This document shows positions 11,908 through 24,554 of a stretch of 64,000 nucleotides of DNA, one piece after another. The stretch lies in the NCBI GenBank assembly GCA_947044405.1, contig CAMRHE010000157.1, positions 1,572,501 through 1,636,500 on the forward strand, in the 5' to 3' direction. The position numbers were made by a program, and so were the translations under genes. Below the pieces are notes generated by a model. It made no database searches. It was not told where the DNA came from and saw only the letters and a program-made list of their open reading frames with translations. How positions within the stretch are numbered: the first letter of the stretch is position 1; every line of letters begins with the position of its first letter. The stretch comes from Leptodactylus fallax. Lineage: Eukaryota > Chordata > Amphibia > Anura > Leptodactylidae.

Positions 11908-13196
11908 CAGGCTCGGACTGGCCCCCCAGGGAATCGGTGAATCTCCTGATGGGCCCTGTGCCTTTAGGCAAGGCCGAGGTTGTGGGGGGGGGGGGCAGAC
12001 TAATCAATTGCTCAGTGCCCCAATCCCCAAAGGGGCCTCTCGGGATCTGGCGCCTGATGACTCCGGATCCCAGAGTCAGGCCCAGCCACATTGATAATGA
12101 ATAGGGGCCTGGGGTCATTTGTCATCTTCTGGCCTGTAGCTAACGTCACGATATGATTGTGCCTCAGTGGTTACGTGGGGCACACTGGCGTCATAACGTC
12201 AGCGTGTCCCTCGTGACCCCTGAGGCCCAATCACAGGCCTCAGCGGTGACTTCCAGAACACATGACATCAGCCACCGACCTGAAGAAACTGGCGGAGATA
12301 GCGGAGCAACACGAGGATGCCCAGGAGAGGTAAGTCAAGGTGAGTATAACTGTTTGTTATTTTCCATCATCACCTGTGAGATTTATTCTTCTACACTGTG
12401 GGGAGCCTATTATACTGTGTGGGTCCACTGTGGAACATAATATATTGTGTGGGGCTTCTTGGGATCATAGTATACTCTGTTGAACATTATATTGTGGTGG
12501 GGGAAGGCTCTGAGCAGCATATTTTACTATATGAGACCACTGTGGGGAGCATATTATACTGTGTGGGGCCACTGTGGAACATTATACTGTGGTGGAGGAT
12601 GGACTCTGGGGAGCATATTATACTGTGTGGGGCCAATGTGGAGCAATAAACTGGAGGGGCGCTGTAGGGAGTCTTTTATACTGTGTGGGACTTATGTTGT
12701 GTGGGGCTGCTGGGGAGCATATTATACTGTGTGGGGCTCTGGGGAGCATATTATACTTTATAGGGCCACTGTGGAGCATTATACTGTGTTGGGGTTCTGG
12801 GGAGCATATTGTACTGTGTGGAGCATTATATACCATGTGGAGAATTATATACCATGTGGAGCATTATACTGTGGGGGTGGGGCTCAAAATTACTGCTGGC
12901 AGCTCTGTGCGCTATGTCTGCATCACAGCTCCCTGACTATAATCTTGCACATACGTGTAGTGCTCCATGGCGCTGTCATTCCCCATACAGTACTGTGCAT
13001 GAACCGGCCATGGAGCTATTGGGTCGTGCACAGTACTATAAGGGATAAATATACTGGCAACATACTCAGTAACGTCGGATAGTCAGCACATATGTACTGT
13101 AAGATTTCAGTGAAGGTACCGTGGTGTAGGCTATTAGCAGGGCCCACCAGAACAAGTTCCTCTGGTGGGCCCTAGGCCCTTCAGTCCATCACTGTC
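11908..13196. mobile_element. Composite repeat with GGGCCC-rich ends and an internal minisatellite
   Basis: The left end CAGGCTCGGACTGGCCCCCC is mirrored by AGGCCCTTCAGTCCATCACTG at the right. The left half is GC-rich with CpG and CRE-like TGACGTCA relatives (GTCATAACGTCAGCG). The middle, 12395-12875, is a minisatellite of TATTATACTGTGTGGGGCC units. The same arrangement occurs at 51595-52510 and, decayed, at 41783-42495. It encodes no recognisable protein and is presumably moved by another element's transposase. Confidence 0.65.
12395..12875. repeat. Degenerate 29-32 bp tandem repeat
   Basis: More than ten copies of a unit containing ATTATACTGTGTGGGGC and GGAGCAT, with irregular spacing. It is the reverse complement of the unit at 51721-52060 (CACACAGTATTATGCCCCAT). 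The long open frames across it on both strands are repeat artefacts. Confidence 0.85.
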
Positions 13197-13199
13197 AAA

Positions 13200-13990
13200 T
13201 CTGCAGTAAGTATTGCGGACTTCTTGGACAGACACAGGCTGTATTCCCACGCAATAATACATCTGTATCGGGGTGTAGCTATAGGGAAGGCAGAAGTAGC
13301 ATTTGCTACCTGGCCCTGGACCCTAATACTAAATGGCACAAAGGAAGCAGGGGACCCATTACAAATTTTGTATTGGGGCCTAGGAGCTTCAAGTTACGCC
13401 TCTCATCTGTATTATAAGGACTTTATAACAGTTGCAAATCCTGTTCCGACCTTGGGTCTAATAACCCAAACCTGCAGGATCACCAAATCCCTATGATACT
13501 TCTAGCTTGGTTCATTATACCCACAGTCCTGACTGAATTTACATCTGTAATATGTCCATATATATAAGGTCTGTCAGTAGGTAGGCGGGGCTTCAAATGT
13601 GCAGCTGGCCACATTGTGCGGCCTAACCCTTATAGTAAGTAGATGAGCAATCTTTTATATGCTCAATGGTCCCCGTACAGTAGTACATCCTGTTTACATG
13701 GAGAGATGCCTTGCCAACCAAGAATTTTTATGCCTTCATAAACAATGCAGTCATCTGTCAAATGACTGTTGTGGGTCGACTGATCACAACACGGAGCAAT
13801 GATGAAAAAAGAGTTTTCATAGAAATACTTACTCACCAGATCATTGGCCCATGCGTAAGGGCCTTTACTCTCATACAGGGTGTTTTCATTCTGAAAATGA
13901 GTGTATCATCTCATGGGTGGGGAAGAACTTTCCACATGTGTGATTATGGTAGTGAAAAATGGCCTATTTATGGTGGGGAAATCCATCTTG
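13200..13990. other. Unassigned repeat-derived DNA
   Basis: No gene. Part of 13260-13420 (GGGTGTAGCTATAGGGAAGG) resembles 10690-10865, so it is probably another old interspersed repeat. Confidence 0.4.
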
Positions 13991-14415
13991 ATTTCCAGGT
14001 GGGTATAATGAAAACTTGTACAGTTTTCCAATATACTTTCTGTATCAATTCCTCATGGTTTTCTAGATCTCTGCTTGCTGTCATTCATTCTGTTACTTCT
14101 AGTGGATAAAAATCAGTCCATGGTCATGTGATGGACACACAGGTGTGTCACAGTATAGTAATCAGACATCTGGCTGGTAACGAGCTGTGCAGCTGTGTGT
14201 CCATGACATGACCATGGACCACAAATCACATGACCATGGACTGTACATCACATGACCGTAATCAGAATTTTATCCACTGGTAGTAAACAGAATGAATGAC
14301 AGCAAGCAGAGATCTAGAAAACCATGAGGAATTGATACAAAAAGTATATTGGAAAACTGTATAACTTTTCATTACACAAACACTAACATTTATTTGCTGA
14401 AAATGGACAACCCCT
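13990..14415. repeat. Palindromic MITE, GGTTGTCC-end family
   Basis: CAGTTTTCCAATATACTTTCTG at the left is mirrored by AAAAGTATATTGGAAAACTG at the right, and TCTAGATCTCTGCTTGCTGTC by GACAGCAAGCAGAGATCTAGA. The centre has several CATGACCATGGACC-type units. The right end reads GACAACCCCTTTAAA. A second copy is at 47765-48062. Confidence 0.85.
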
Positions 14416-15221
14416 TTAAAGAGCTTTTTAGCAGTCAGGCATAGTTATTGTATTTCAGGTAATTCCACCTTTTCAAAATGGCCTTAAGGATATGAGCAGT
14501 ATAACTTAGTATAACTTTCTGTATACATTAGGCTTCATCTACAGATCATATTTCATAATAGTATGTGTATCAGGGTTGCACAACTTATATACACCTTTGA
14601 TGCTCATTATCTCTTGGGCTATGTGCATATTTGCAATATCTTTAGACCAGGGTTGGTGTGAGATATAGTAGAACCTGATGTTATTCTTTAGTATGGGTTG
14701 TTTTGAATTATTTTATTTCATTTGAACAGAATTAATAGTGACTATTAGAGCTTCAGCAATAAAAATCTGATTTCACCTTCGTAATGAAGAAATAGAAATG
14801 AATGCCATTATTCTGTGTGGTTGATTTAATGTCATCATCATTTTTTGTAATGGAATATTGTATGGGGAATGTTCTGCTTAAACGCTATATTCAGATTAAG
14901 GCAAATATATATGTAACATAAGTTTTGTTTGAGAGCACGTTTAAAATGAATACAGACTCTGCATATACACTCCTCAACATTGAAATTGTACAACTAAGAA
15001 GGAAAAGTCTTGGAATTCTGGAAATCACAGGATCAATAAACATGTTAATAATATACAAATAATAAAAAAAATGGAAAAAAAATATTCAAAACATCTCAAT
15101 TTACTCGAGTTGAGTATGTACGCCATGTGCAGAAATACACGCACTTACATACCTTGGCTTGATATCAATGAGGTTATTAATGGCTGTCTGAGGAGCCATG
15201 CTGAATGTACTTGGGCATATA

Positions 15222-16843
15222 CAGTGGAGAAAAAAAGCAATTAGTCAGCCACCAATTGTGCAAGTTCTCCCACTTAAAAAGATGAGGCTGGCCTGTAATT
15301 GTCATCATAGGTAGACCTCAACTATGAGAGACAAAATGAGAAAACAAATCCAGAAAATCACATTGTCTGATTTTTTTTAAGAATTTACTGTATTTGCAAA
15401 TTATGATGGAAAATAAGTATTTGGTCAATAACAAAAGTTCATCTCAATACTTTGTTATATATCCTTTGTTGGCAATGACAGAGGTCAAACGTTTTCTGTA
15501 AGTCTTCACAAGGTTGGCACACACTGTTGCTGGTATGTTGGCCCATTCCTCCATGCAGATCTCCTCTAGAGCAGTGATGTTTTGGGGCTGTCACTGGGCA
15601 ACCCGGACTTTCAACTCCCTCCAAAGGTTTTCTATGGGGTTGAGATCTGGAGACTAGGCCAGTCCAGTGCTAGGCCACTCCAGGACCTTGAAATGATTCT
15701 TACGAAGCCTCTCCTTCGTTGCCCTGGTGGTGTGCTTGGGATCATTGTCATGCTGAAAGACCCAGCCACGTTTCATCTTCAATGCCCTTGCTGATGGAAG
15801 GAGGTTTGCCCTCAAAATCTCACGATACATGGCCCCATTCATTCTTTCATGTACACGGATCAGTCGTCCTGGTCCCTTTGCAGAGAAACAGCCCCAAAAC
15901 ATGATATTGCCTCTCCCATGCTTCACAGTAGGTATGGTGTTCTTTGGATGCAACTCAGCATTCACTCTCCTCCAAACATGACGAGTTGTGTTTCTACCAA
16001 ACAATTCTACTTTGGTTTCATCTGACCATATGAAATTCTCCCAATACTCTTCTGGAACATCCAAATGCTCTCTAGCAAACTTCAGACGGGCCCGGATATG
16101 TACTGGCTTAAGAAGGGGGACACGTCTGGCACTACAGGATCTGAGTCCCTGGCGGTGTAGTGTGTTACTGACGGTAGCCTTTGTTACGTTAGTCCCAGCT
16201 TTCTGCAGGTCATTCACTAGGTCCCCCCGTGTGGTTCTGGGATTTTTGCTCTCCGTTCTTGTGATCATTTTGACCCCACGGGGTGAGATCTTGCATGGAG
16301 CCCCTGATGGAGGGAGATTATCAGGGGTCTTGTATGTCTTCCATTTTCTAATTATTGCTCCTACAGTTGATTTCTTCACACCAAGCTGCTTGCCTATTGC
16401 AGATTCAGTCTTCCCAGCCTGGTGCAAGTCTACAGTTTTGTTTCTGGTGTCCTTCCACAGCTCTTTGGTCTTCACCATAGTGGAGTTTGGAGTGTGACTG
16501 TTTGAGGTTGTGGACAGGTGTCTTTTATACTGATAACAATGTCAAACAGGAGCCATTACTACAGGTAATGAGTGGAGGACAGAGGAGCCTCTTAAAGAAG
16601 AAGTTACAGGTCTGTGAGAGCCAGAAATCTTTCTTGTTTGTAGGTGACCAAATACTTATTTTCCACCATAATTTGCAAATAAATTCTTAAAAAAATCAGA
16701 TAATGTGATTTTCTAGATATGTTTTCTCATTTTGTCTCTCATAGTTGAGGTCTACCTATGATGACAATTACAGGCCTCTCTCATCTTTTTAAGTGGGAGA
16801 ACTTGCACAATTGGTGGCTGACTAAATACTTTTTTCCCCACAG
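15222..16843 (-). mobile_element. Tc1-like transposon, full length, with long terminal inverted repeats
   Basis: The ends CAGTGGAG (15222) and CCCCACAG (16843) lie between TA dinucleotides, the Tc1/mariner target duplication. The inverted repeats are about 200 bp each (15222-15425 and 16640-16843), as in elements with internal direct repeats inside long TIRs. It carries one transposase frame (15444-16478, minus). The family is the same as 31614-33194. It inserted into the older element at 14967-17620. Confidence 0.92.
15444..16478 (-). pseudogene. Tc1-like transposase with two in-frame stops
   Basis: DDE transposase that cuts and reinserts its element at TA sites. It starts [20 protein letters not shown], with a helix-turn-helix paired-like domain in roughly the first 110 residues. 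Catalytic motifs are [14 protein letters not shown] and, past the first stop, [12 protein letters not shown] 12-base insertion, apparently a local duplication of CTAGGCCA, places a TAG at 15654-15656. A TGA follows at 15591-15593 in the same frame. The frame then runs to the normal end ITKY and a stop at 15444. The span is 345 codons including stops, normal for the family. It is a dead copy. Confidence 0.9.
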
Positions 16844-16954
16844 TATATCATCAAGATTGGGTGCTTGCAGCTCCCTTTGCAGTTGCCAACCAAAGACAAC
16901 CCAGATGTACTCGATGGGAGACAAGTCCAGAGACACTGCAGGGCACGATAGCAT

Positions 16955-17045
16955 GATGGCTCTTGGGGTCCTGGGTTCCGACCAAGGCCAACATCTTCGT
17001 AGAGTTTGTATGTTCTCCTCATGTTTGCATAGCTTTCCTACTGAA
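16955..17045. repeat. SINE-like fragment
   Basis: Contains GGGGTCCTGGGTTCCGACCAAGG and GAGTTTGTATGTTCTCCTCATG, the same sequence family as 24555-24700. It lies inside the right half of the old mariner/Tc1 element. Confidence 0.55.
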
Positions 17046-17621
17046 TGCCAAAAATAAACTGATAGGTAAATTTGCTGCCTAAAAAACCCTTGTGGGTCAG
17101 GGATGCGGCCTGACATTGTCTTGTTGAAAAATGGCTCCTGGGACACTTTGGAGAAATAGCCGTACCTCTAGTTCTACAACCAAATCAATGTAACGCCAAA
17201 ATGTTAGTATACTTGAAATGAAGACTAGAAGGGTCCGGGTACTGTACATTATATCACCCCACACCAAAATCCTGGGAATAGGACTAGTGCGATGTTTCCC
17301 TGTGAAGGACTCTTGCCCACATTGTTCCAGACTGATCTACAGCTATCAATGTGTCTTAGACAAAAGGGGACTCATTGCTGAAGAGGACAGACCTCCAGTC
17401 CAGCATCCATTACCATTCTGTTGTGCAGGATAATCTTTGAGAGCAGTGGTGTGAGGTCAATGACACACCTATAGCTAGACGTCTAGCTCATAGTCCAATG
17501 TCCAAACCAGTTCTGATGGTTTGTGTCGACACTTTTTGTTACATGACAGGTACATTGATACCTGTCAAAAAATGGTATAAATTAGGCAGCCACTTAACAA
17601 TCCATTGGTGAGGTTAATGTA

Positions 17622-18348
17622 CTAGAAGAAGAAAAAAAACAGACAAGTGTAAAGATCTGAGTATCGCAACAGGAGACAGTTTATGCTTTTCCCATCATTT
17701 GTACCACAGGGAACTATTTGTGCCATCGGATGATGCTCTGTCAGTGCTTCTAGAGCGGCATATCTTCATAATATGGTATGTGATGCTTCATGTCCTAACG
17801 TTTTTTTCACAATTCTTATGAAATTTGATACAAAAAAACTGCTTGTTATAAAATTGGATTACCACATAGAGTGATAATAGAGATTGCATGAAATGTAGCT
17901 GTATTGATTCTATTAAAAAAACTGAAATGAAATATATAGGGGGAATTTACTATGGTGCACAATGTTGCATCTAATTTAGATTTTGTTTTGCTAGCTCCTT
18001 ATGGGAACGTGTTTTATACAAAAAGGCCTTCATCTGAAGATTCAGCTATTACTGCTAGTTCTGCACCCAAAAACGCCACATTGGCATAGCTACTGCATCC
18101 CGCTGTATACTTATGCCACTGCTAGTTAGTGTTTGCTTTCAAGCTTGATTTACTATCATATAAGGAAGACATGAGAATGAGAAAGAGGAGATAAAATCTG
18201 ACTCTGCTGTTTCTTTGAATAAATAAACCAATATATGAGTTATATTGTTCTCTCTATTGTATCCGCCAAGGAATAAGGTGTTTAATGTGAAACAGAGACA
18301 CCTGCTGGCAAAATAGAGCACATACTCGAGTGACATTTGTAGTTATGT
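17622..18348. other. Unassigned non-coding DNA
   Basis: AT-rich, with no coding signal and no clear repeat structure. Confidence 0.45.
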
Positions 18349-18575
18349 TAAGCTAGTTTCACACTAGGGAAACCTAGTGTAACCTAGCGTAACTTGGGGA
18401 CCCGAAAAACTGAAACCCTATCCGCTTAAAAAGCGGTTACCCATGGAAAACCGCAGACCCCATAGACTATAATGGGGTCCGCCGGGTTTCCTCCTGAAAT
18501 CGTCTGCATATTTTAAGCGGAATAGGGGATGGAGTCCACGATTGGTCACACAACACTAGTGTGACTGTAGCCTTA
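18349..18575. repeat. Palindromic MITE with TTCACACTAG ends
   Basis: AGCTAGTTTCACACTAGGG at the left is mirrored by ACACTAGTGTGACTGTAGCC at the right. The centre has AAAAAGCGGTTACCCATGG and GACCCCATAGACTATAATGG, shared with the TAGGTTCACACCTG family. Confidence 0.75.
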
Positions 18576-18834
18576 TCCAGTCCATTCGGTCATTATATAA
18601 GTTTATAATTTAACTTTATCACACATTACTTTATTAAATACATAGTACTGCCACCAGGAACTTGTATCACATATAGGATAGGATTTTACAGTGTTTGCCT
18701 TAGAATATCAGTACATCTCTGTGAGACAAATCCATCCAGATTCACGGTGTTGTCTCTCTGTCCCACCGTCCAGGACGTGCATATCCTGTTGTGGTTATTT
18801 TGTACTACTTTTATGCCTTATTATATGTAATTGG

Positions 18835-19066
18835 CACACATGCGACCGGTCTCCGCTGGGGGGATTCCGTTCCCCATTCCGCTTTAAAAATGCATTTTTC
18901 TGCCCTTTTCGGGCTGAAACCGGGGGGGCAGAAACCGGGCGGACCCCATTATAATCTATAGGGTCCACAGGTAACCACTTTTTTAAGCGGATTAGGTTTC
19001 TGTTCGTGGCATCCTCAATCGGACCCCACGAACGGAAACCCAAACGCAGGTGTGAACCTAGCATCA
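18835..19066. repeat. Palindromic MITE, TGTGAACCTAGC end
   Basis: The right end ACGCAGGTGTGAACCTAGC is typical of the family. The left end is decayed (ACACATGCGACCGG). Internal GGATTCCGTTCCCCATTCCGC mirrors the right arm around 18985-19040. Confidence 0.65.
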
Positions 19067-20640
19067 GTTAGTATTTTTCATGCTGATCAGTTGTAAAAAC
19101 TTTTATTCTTTTTGTGGTGTATGTAAATTGTCTTGGCTGTGTATTTTCTTGATAAGAGGTTTATAGTTATGGGCATGGCTTGACACAAACCAATTTGCTA
19201 CATCGTTGTCCGCATCCATTAACAGTTTGGAGAAATGCTACAATATATAGTCAACTATAATCAGAATCATACACATACTGTACTTGCCTGCATAATGCAT
19301 TGAACTAGAGAGGATAATTAATATATGTATAAAATATCATATTAGAATTCATGCATTAAAGGGGTTTTTACTGTTTCTTAAAGGGATGACAAATTGCTAG
19401 GATATGCCAACATTTTCTGATTGGTAGGGATGTTATGGTTGGGGCCCCTAGAATCCTGAGAATGAAGGATTCCTTCTAAGGAAAGATCACCATCTTGGTC
19501 CACAAAGTATACATAAAAAAGGGTAAATAAGGAATTACAGGTAACATGCCCATTTGTCATTCGTCTTTGCAGCATAATAAGTAATGGAGCATTATTTTAG
19601 ATTTGTATCTAGTTACATTGGCTCCTCTTACTGCTCCTTCAGAAGGCAAACATAATTACAGCTTATTTGCTTATAAATAAGATGTAAAAGATATTGTAAT
19701 GTTTGCATTTCACATTTTAATTTGAAATGAATTTGTGCAACTTCCCTGCCCCACAACCATGCTGCGTGAGAGATGCCTCATCTTGTTTACCTTTAGGCAC
19801 ACCCCGCATTGCAGGTACAGTCAGTTCAACATTCCAGCTAAATGTCTTTAAGGCTATCTCCACCCAATACAAAGGGAAAAAAACATTTTCGATAAATTTA
19901 GGTCAGTATAATAAATTTGCTAAACCTAACTTTGAAGAGTAGCCGTCATTACAGAAAACATAACAAATAACTTTAAAGGCTCCATGTGCAAGAACGTGTG
20001 CTTTGTCAATGTGCCAGCTACGTGTTTAACAGGTAGCACACTGACCCACATTATTTCTTATGGCCCCATTATCACGCATCTGTGTAGGGGGCTGTGAGCC
20101 CGGGGCAAAACTCAGTTCCTATCAGTTATGTGGACTGAGCTTACTGCAGGAAATCAATGGGTCCATGGAGACATAGATGGGACACAGATATCATCCACAC
20201 GCTGTCTGAGCCATTTTCCCATGGACCAGTTGCTGCACATTATTAAACTGTCTAGTGTAACTTTACACCTCCTATTAGTTGGCTTAGTTTATACCAGAAA
20301 AATGTGCCCAAATTTTGGTGCACATTTAGCACATGGCGTTGCATGCCCACATGTCACACCTCTTTCCTGTGAAACCATACCCATTTTTTTGTACAAGTTG
20401 TAAAAGTGTCTAAAAAGTGTCTTTCACATTTGATAAATGTGACACAAGGCACACATTATAGTGTTTGGTACATTTTGCTTAGTAAATCTTCCCATTGCAC
20501 ACATTTTGGGCGTTTACCTCCCATCTCCATCATTTCTGTAAATGTTCAATCTTGCAATAGAGCTGGGCTTAGGCAGTGGCTACTTTTGGTGTAAAGCTGT
20601 GGACTAATGTCACTTGTATTGGAATAAGAGTGTGTCGCTT
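19067..20640. other. Unassigned non-coding DNA
   Basis: No gene. Parts of 19975-20580 look like old interspersed repeats (poorly conserved palindromic segments), but I cannot define ends. Confidence 0.4.
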
Positions 20641-21675
20641 GCACTGTGTGAAGTGGGTGCCCAGTTGTAAAGAAAAAACTAAACTAAAACTAAACTAAAA
20701 CTAATTAAAAAATAATAAAACATTAAACCCACATGAGAAAATGGTTTGTAAATAATAAAAAAATAAAATAAAAACATAACACCCATACTGGGTACTGCTC
20801 TGGCTGTAATGACCAGAGCAATACAACTATAATGTTATTTTCCCTGCACAGTGAATGGCATAAAAGAAATCTAAAAAATCAATGCCAGAATTGACATTTT
20901 TTATCTGTCAGCCTCCTACAAAACATTATAAAAAGCAATCAAAATATGTCATGTTCTCTAAAATAGCTTCAATAAAAATATCAGGTCTTTCCACAAATAA
21001 TAAGCCATCCAAGCAACAAGGAAAAAAATGTTTTTAGAAAAAGGGGTTTTATTTTGCTAAAGTAGAAAACCCACAAAAGAGTCACACTGTGAATGGCACA
21101 AGAGTTATAGCATGAAATGACAATGGTAGAGTTGCTGTTGTTTTCTTTTCCTTCCCAAAAAGAGCTAATAAATGTTAAGCCTTATGTACGTGACTGTGAC
21201 ATTTTTCATGGGCCTAATGTCCCTGAAAAATGGCTTTGACTGTCTGTGCATGCGCACGGATGGCCATTATTCACATGGCCATGAATAGACTCATGGATTT
21301 CAATGGGGTCTATTCACATGGCAAAGATGGTGCATATCACTTTTTTATGGCCGTGAAAAATGGGTCATCAAACAAAATATCCATTTGAATATGCATATTG
21401 AATTAAATGCGTTGTCAAAACGTCCATGTGATGGCTATTGCAAAAACAGTTGTCACACTGCCGTGTGAATGAGCCCTTAATCAATGAAATATATCTACCC
21501 CAAACTAGTTCCATTATATACTACAACTTGTCACACAAAAAATAAGCCCTTATACAGTTACATTATTATTTTTACAAATAAAACAGTTATAGCTCTTGGT
21601 ATGTGATGATGGAAGAACGCAAAAAATGGTTTGGTCATTAAGGTCTAAAACAGGCCAGTCACTAAGGGGTTAACA
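20640..21675. repeat. Old dispersed repeat with an internal palindromic element (about 21177-21480)
   Basis: 20690-21120 resembles 26290-26700: AAACCCACATGAG-like A-rich start, ATACAGTGAATG or CACAGTGAATGGCATAAA, and AAAAAGTGATCAAAA or AAAAGCAATCAAAA. Within it, TAAGCCTTATGTACGTGACTGTGAC at 21177 is mirrored by GTGTGAATGAGCCCTTAA near 21480, and TGGGCCTAATG-type arms lie between. It is non-coding. Confidence 0.5.
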
Positions 21676-21679
21676 ATCC

Positions 21680-22894
21680 TGATGACTTACATGGGGTTTA
21701 TCAGAGGATTTTTAGCAGATCAGCATAGCAGCTACTCTATTCTGCCTGCCAAGCATAACAGAATCCTGGTAGAACCAAAGCCAGATGATTGCACTTGCCT
21801 TCAGAAAACTATGTTTATCTACAGAAATAATGGGTCAGAAAAACAAGAGACAAACATGTGAACAGTGCTTTAGGAAGCATTCCTATCTAACCACATTATG
21901 GCATATCACTAGGACATACCATAACAATATGATCAGTCTGTGTTTGACCTCTGAGACCCCCACCACTCAAAAGAACAAAGGGACAGGGGCGCCTTCAACA
22001 GTTCATTTGTAAAGAAGCATTTAGAACGACATATAAATTGTGATTCACCTTTCACGTTTTAAAGAATGATACCAGTGGAGAGAAGACATTTAAGTAATAA
22101 AATCTTTCTTTATAAATGAGTGACACATATCCTGTAATATCCTGTAAAGTAATCATATATTACTTTATGTATGCTCTACAGTAGTATTGCTATGGACAAG
22201 TGCATACCTTATTTCACCACATAACAATACTGCGGACTATGCTGATACTTTACTATTGCATTTTATTAATAACAATAGATGAAATCCGACATAAGGTTTG
22301 CAAAACCAGAATGAAGGTCTGCATGCCCTATAATCAAATAGTCACACTAAACATAATCCATACAGCCCAGAGGATTACACTGGAGCATTGCTGTGTACAC
22401 AGACGTCAGACTTTCCTGGCGTTTTTCTAAAACAGGTGTCACTTTGAATACTAGTGACTCAGTAGACATAGACAAGGAAGGGCTGAGAGCACACTGACAG
22501 TCAGGGCTTGTCTGAAGGGTAGGATGAGGAATATTATCAGCGGGAAGCTCAAGACTAGCATTTTCCTAGATGGTTGCAGTTCTTTGTAGTCCTATTAACC
22601 TATACTTCACCAGTTATACGTTTAACCTATTCTTCACCTGTGATCACAGGAAAATGTTGGCATCAGGTATATCAGAAATTGCCTTACTCAAAGTGAATCT
22701 CCACTTTAATACCATTTGTTTTAGTTCCACTTATAGCAGAGCTCAGCTTTTCTGACACAGGGCTCCACATTCCCTCCATTCTAGCACTGACTGCAGGGTA
22801 ATGCTTATTTATTTATTTTTTTATTAAATCTAGGTCTATGTAGGGGATTAGGACTTCTGGATGGGAGAAACAAAATTCTAACTACTATAAAGAT
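21680..22894. other. Unassigned non-coding DNA
   Basis: No gene or well-defined repeat. Short open frames lack any family resemblance. Confidence 0.4.
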
Positions 22895-23265
22895 ATATTA
22901 GAGGGGAGTCTGTCATCAGAACTCAACATATAAAACAAACCCTGCAGATAGATAGGTTAGAGTTAATTGAATCAGATGTTGTATTCCCTTTGTGAACCGA
23001 TGCCCCTGTTGCCAAGATATTGACTTTTTTGTTAATATGCGAATCAGCTCTTTGGAGCAATGACGGCATTGCCATTCTCCAAAAGAGGTAAGCGTCAATG
23101 CCCTCATTGCTCAAAATAGCTAATTTGCATATTGACAAAAAAAAAATAAAACAATATCTCAGAGGCACCTATTCACAAGGGAAGAACACTGTTTGATTTA
23201 GATGACCCTAACCTAACCAGGGTGGGTTGGGTGACTGGTCTCTGATGCCACACTCGCTTTAAACA
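22895..23265. repeat. Palindromic MITE, GGGGAGTCTGTCATCAG end
   Basis: GAGGGGAGTCTGTCATCAG at the left is mirrored weakly by CTGATGCCACACTCGCTTTA at the right. Internal arms are clearer: TATTGACTTTTTTGTTAATATGC against GCATATTGACAAAAAAAAAATA, and GAGCAATGACGGCATTGCC against GTCAATGCCCTCATTGCTC. Related to 7576-7925. Confidence 0.7.
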
Positions 23266-24554
23266 TATTTAGATTTAAAAAAAAAAAAAAAGAAAAATTA
23301 AATTATTTTCAAGGATAGATGATATATGTTTTGTGAGCAAAACTGTTTAAGCATACATTAAAGGCTTTGAATAAGATTGTGGGTTTGTGTCTGGAATATA
23401 TTATGTGGTTTTTGGTAAACACAGATGTAGAATTACAATTAATTTATAAGAAACAAAGATGAGAACCTATGCTAATTCCTGCTGACTTTGCCAGAATTCA
23501 TTCAGATTCATTCATTTATATTCTGGATCTCCAAATCCAGGGTACAACCATGGGTGGCACTTGTACAGCCACATGCAAACCTATTTTTGGGCGCATGTGA
23601 GAGGGAAACTTTCATGATTTAAGCAGTTTAAGTCACTGGGAAAGTACATAGCAGGATATGTTATATGATGTTCTATTTATAAGGGTAGAAGAGGCTAAGA
23701 ATTGGAATTGTCCATGAAACAACTCAAAAATTAAATATCAGATTCAGGCTACGTCCATATTTCTGCCAGAGTCTCCGATGAAACTCCATCGCAATGTCCA
23801 CCTGCATGCATGGCTTTTTCATCCCCTGGTTTTAGTGTAAAGCAATGACTCTGTATGTAACTGCTGTTTTAGCGGTCCGCCTATCCGTTGTTCTGGTCCT
23901 CTGATTCTTTTTTTTTATGTTAAAATCAAGACCGAATCCAAAATCATAACGTTTAATCTAAAAGGAACAAATATCATGTTCGTACATAAGAAGCGAAAAC
24001 AACAAATAGTTCAGTGTATCAATTCTAAATCTGCCAAAATAGGATCAACATATTAAAAAAGGTATTCACCCTATTGTACCTTACAAATATTTCTATTTCG
24101 CCCTAGAATACCTAACCTCTGGGCAGCAGTCCTAAATGACTGCCACCCCTACTGGAGTATGCCCTAATAGAGCTCTAACTAACTTAGTGTGTCCAAAAAA
24201 GTAGTAATGTACTCCACTGTCATATAATTATTGCAGCTCTGTTATTATTAGGTTAAAAAGTCCCAACATGTCTGTATATATTGGTCAGATGGGTCATTTG
24301 TAACAGTCTGAATCCCTGAATAAGCAGTCACAAATTTCCTGATAATCCACAGAATCCTTTACCACTATGTTGCCCCCTTTATTGAAGAGATTAATGGTAA
24401 CGGATAGATCATTTTCCAAGAACGATAAAGCTTCCATTTCTGCACAAAAACATTGTGCATAGAAAAAGGTATCAAAGTCTCAATATATTCCCTGGTGACC
24501 AGGTCAAGAAACACATCTATAGAAGATATGTCACCCATGGGGGGCATCTTGGTA
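23266..24554. other. Unassigned, with one MITE-like half element near 23745-23910
   Basis: No gene. GGCTACGTCCATATTTCTGCC through GTTGTTCTGGTCCTCTGATTC resembles one arm of the elements at 25569-25740 and 28770-28985. Confidence 0.4.

Larger units (their letters stand above)
14967..17620 (-). mobile_element. Old mariner/Tc1-type element split by a younger Tc1 copy
   Basis: The left part (14967-15219) starts ACTCCTCAACATTGAAATTG, which I recognise as the terminus of a Tc1/mariner-type element. The right part (16846 to about 17620) continues it with GGTGCTTGCAGCTCCCTTTGCA and transposase-derived sequence in minus sense around 16870-17420. Stops and gaps are throughout. The outer limits are approximate. 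The family name is not certain. Confidence 0.6.

Noticed and set aside
12398..13082. Long plus-strand open frames of 95-200 codons
   Set aside because: They run through the tandem repeat, are repetitive in all frames and have no family resemblance.
15988..16497. 169-codon plus-strand open frame
   Set aside because: It is a shadow of the Tc1 transposase on the opposite strand.
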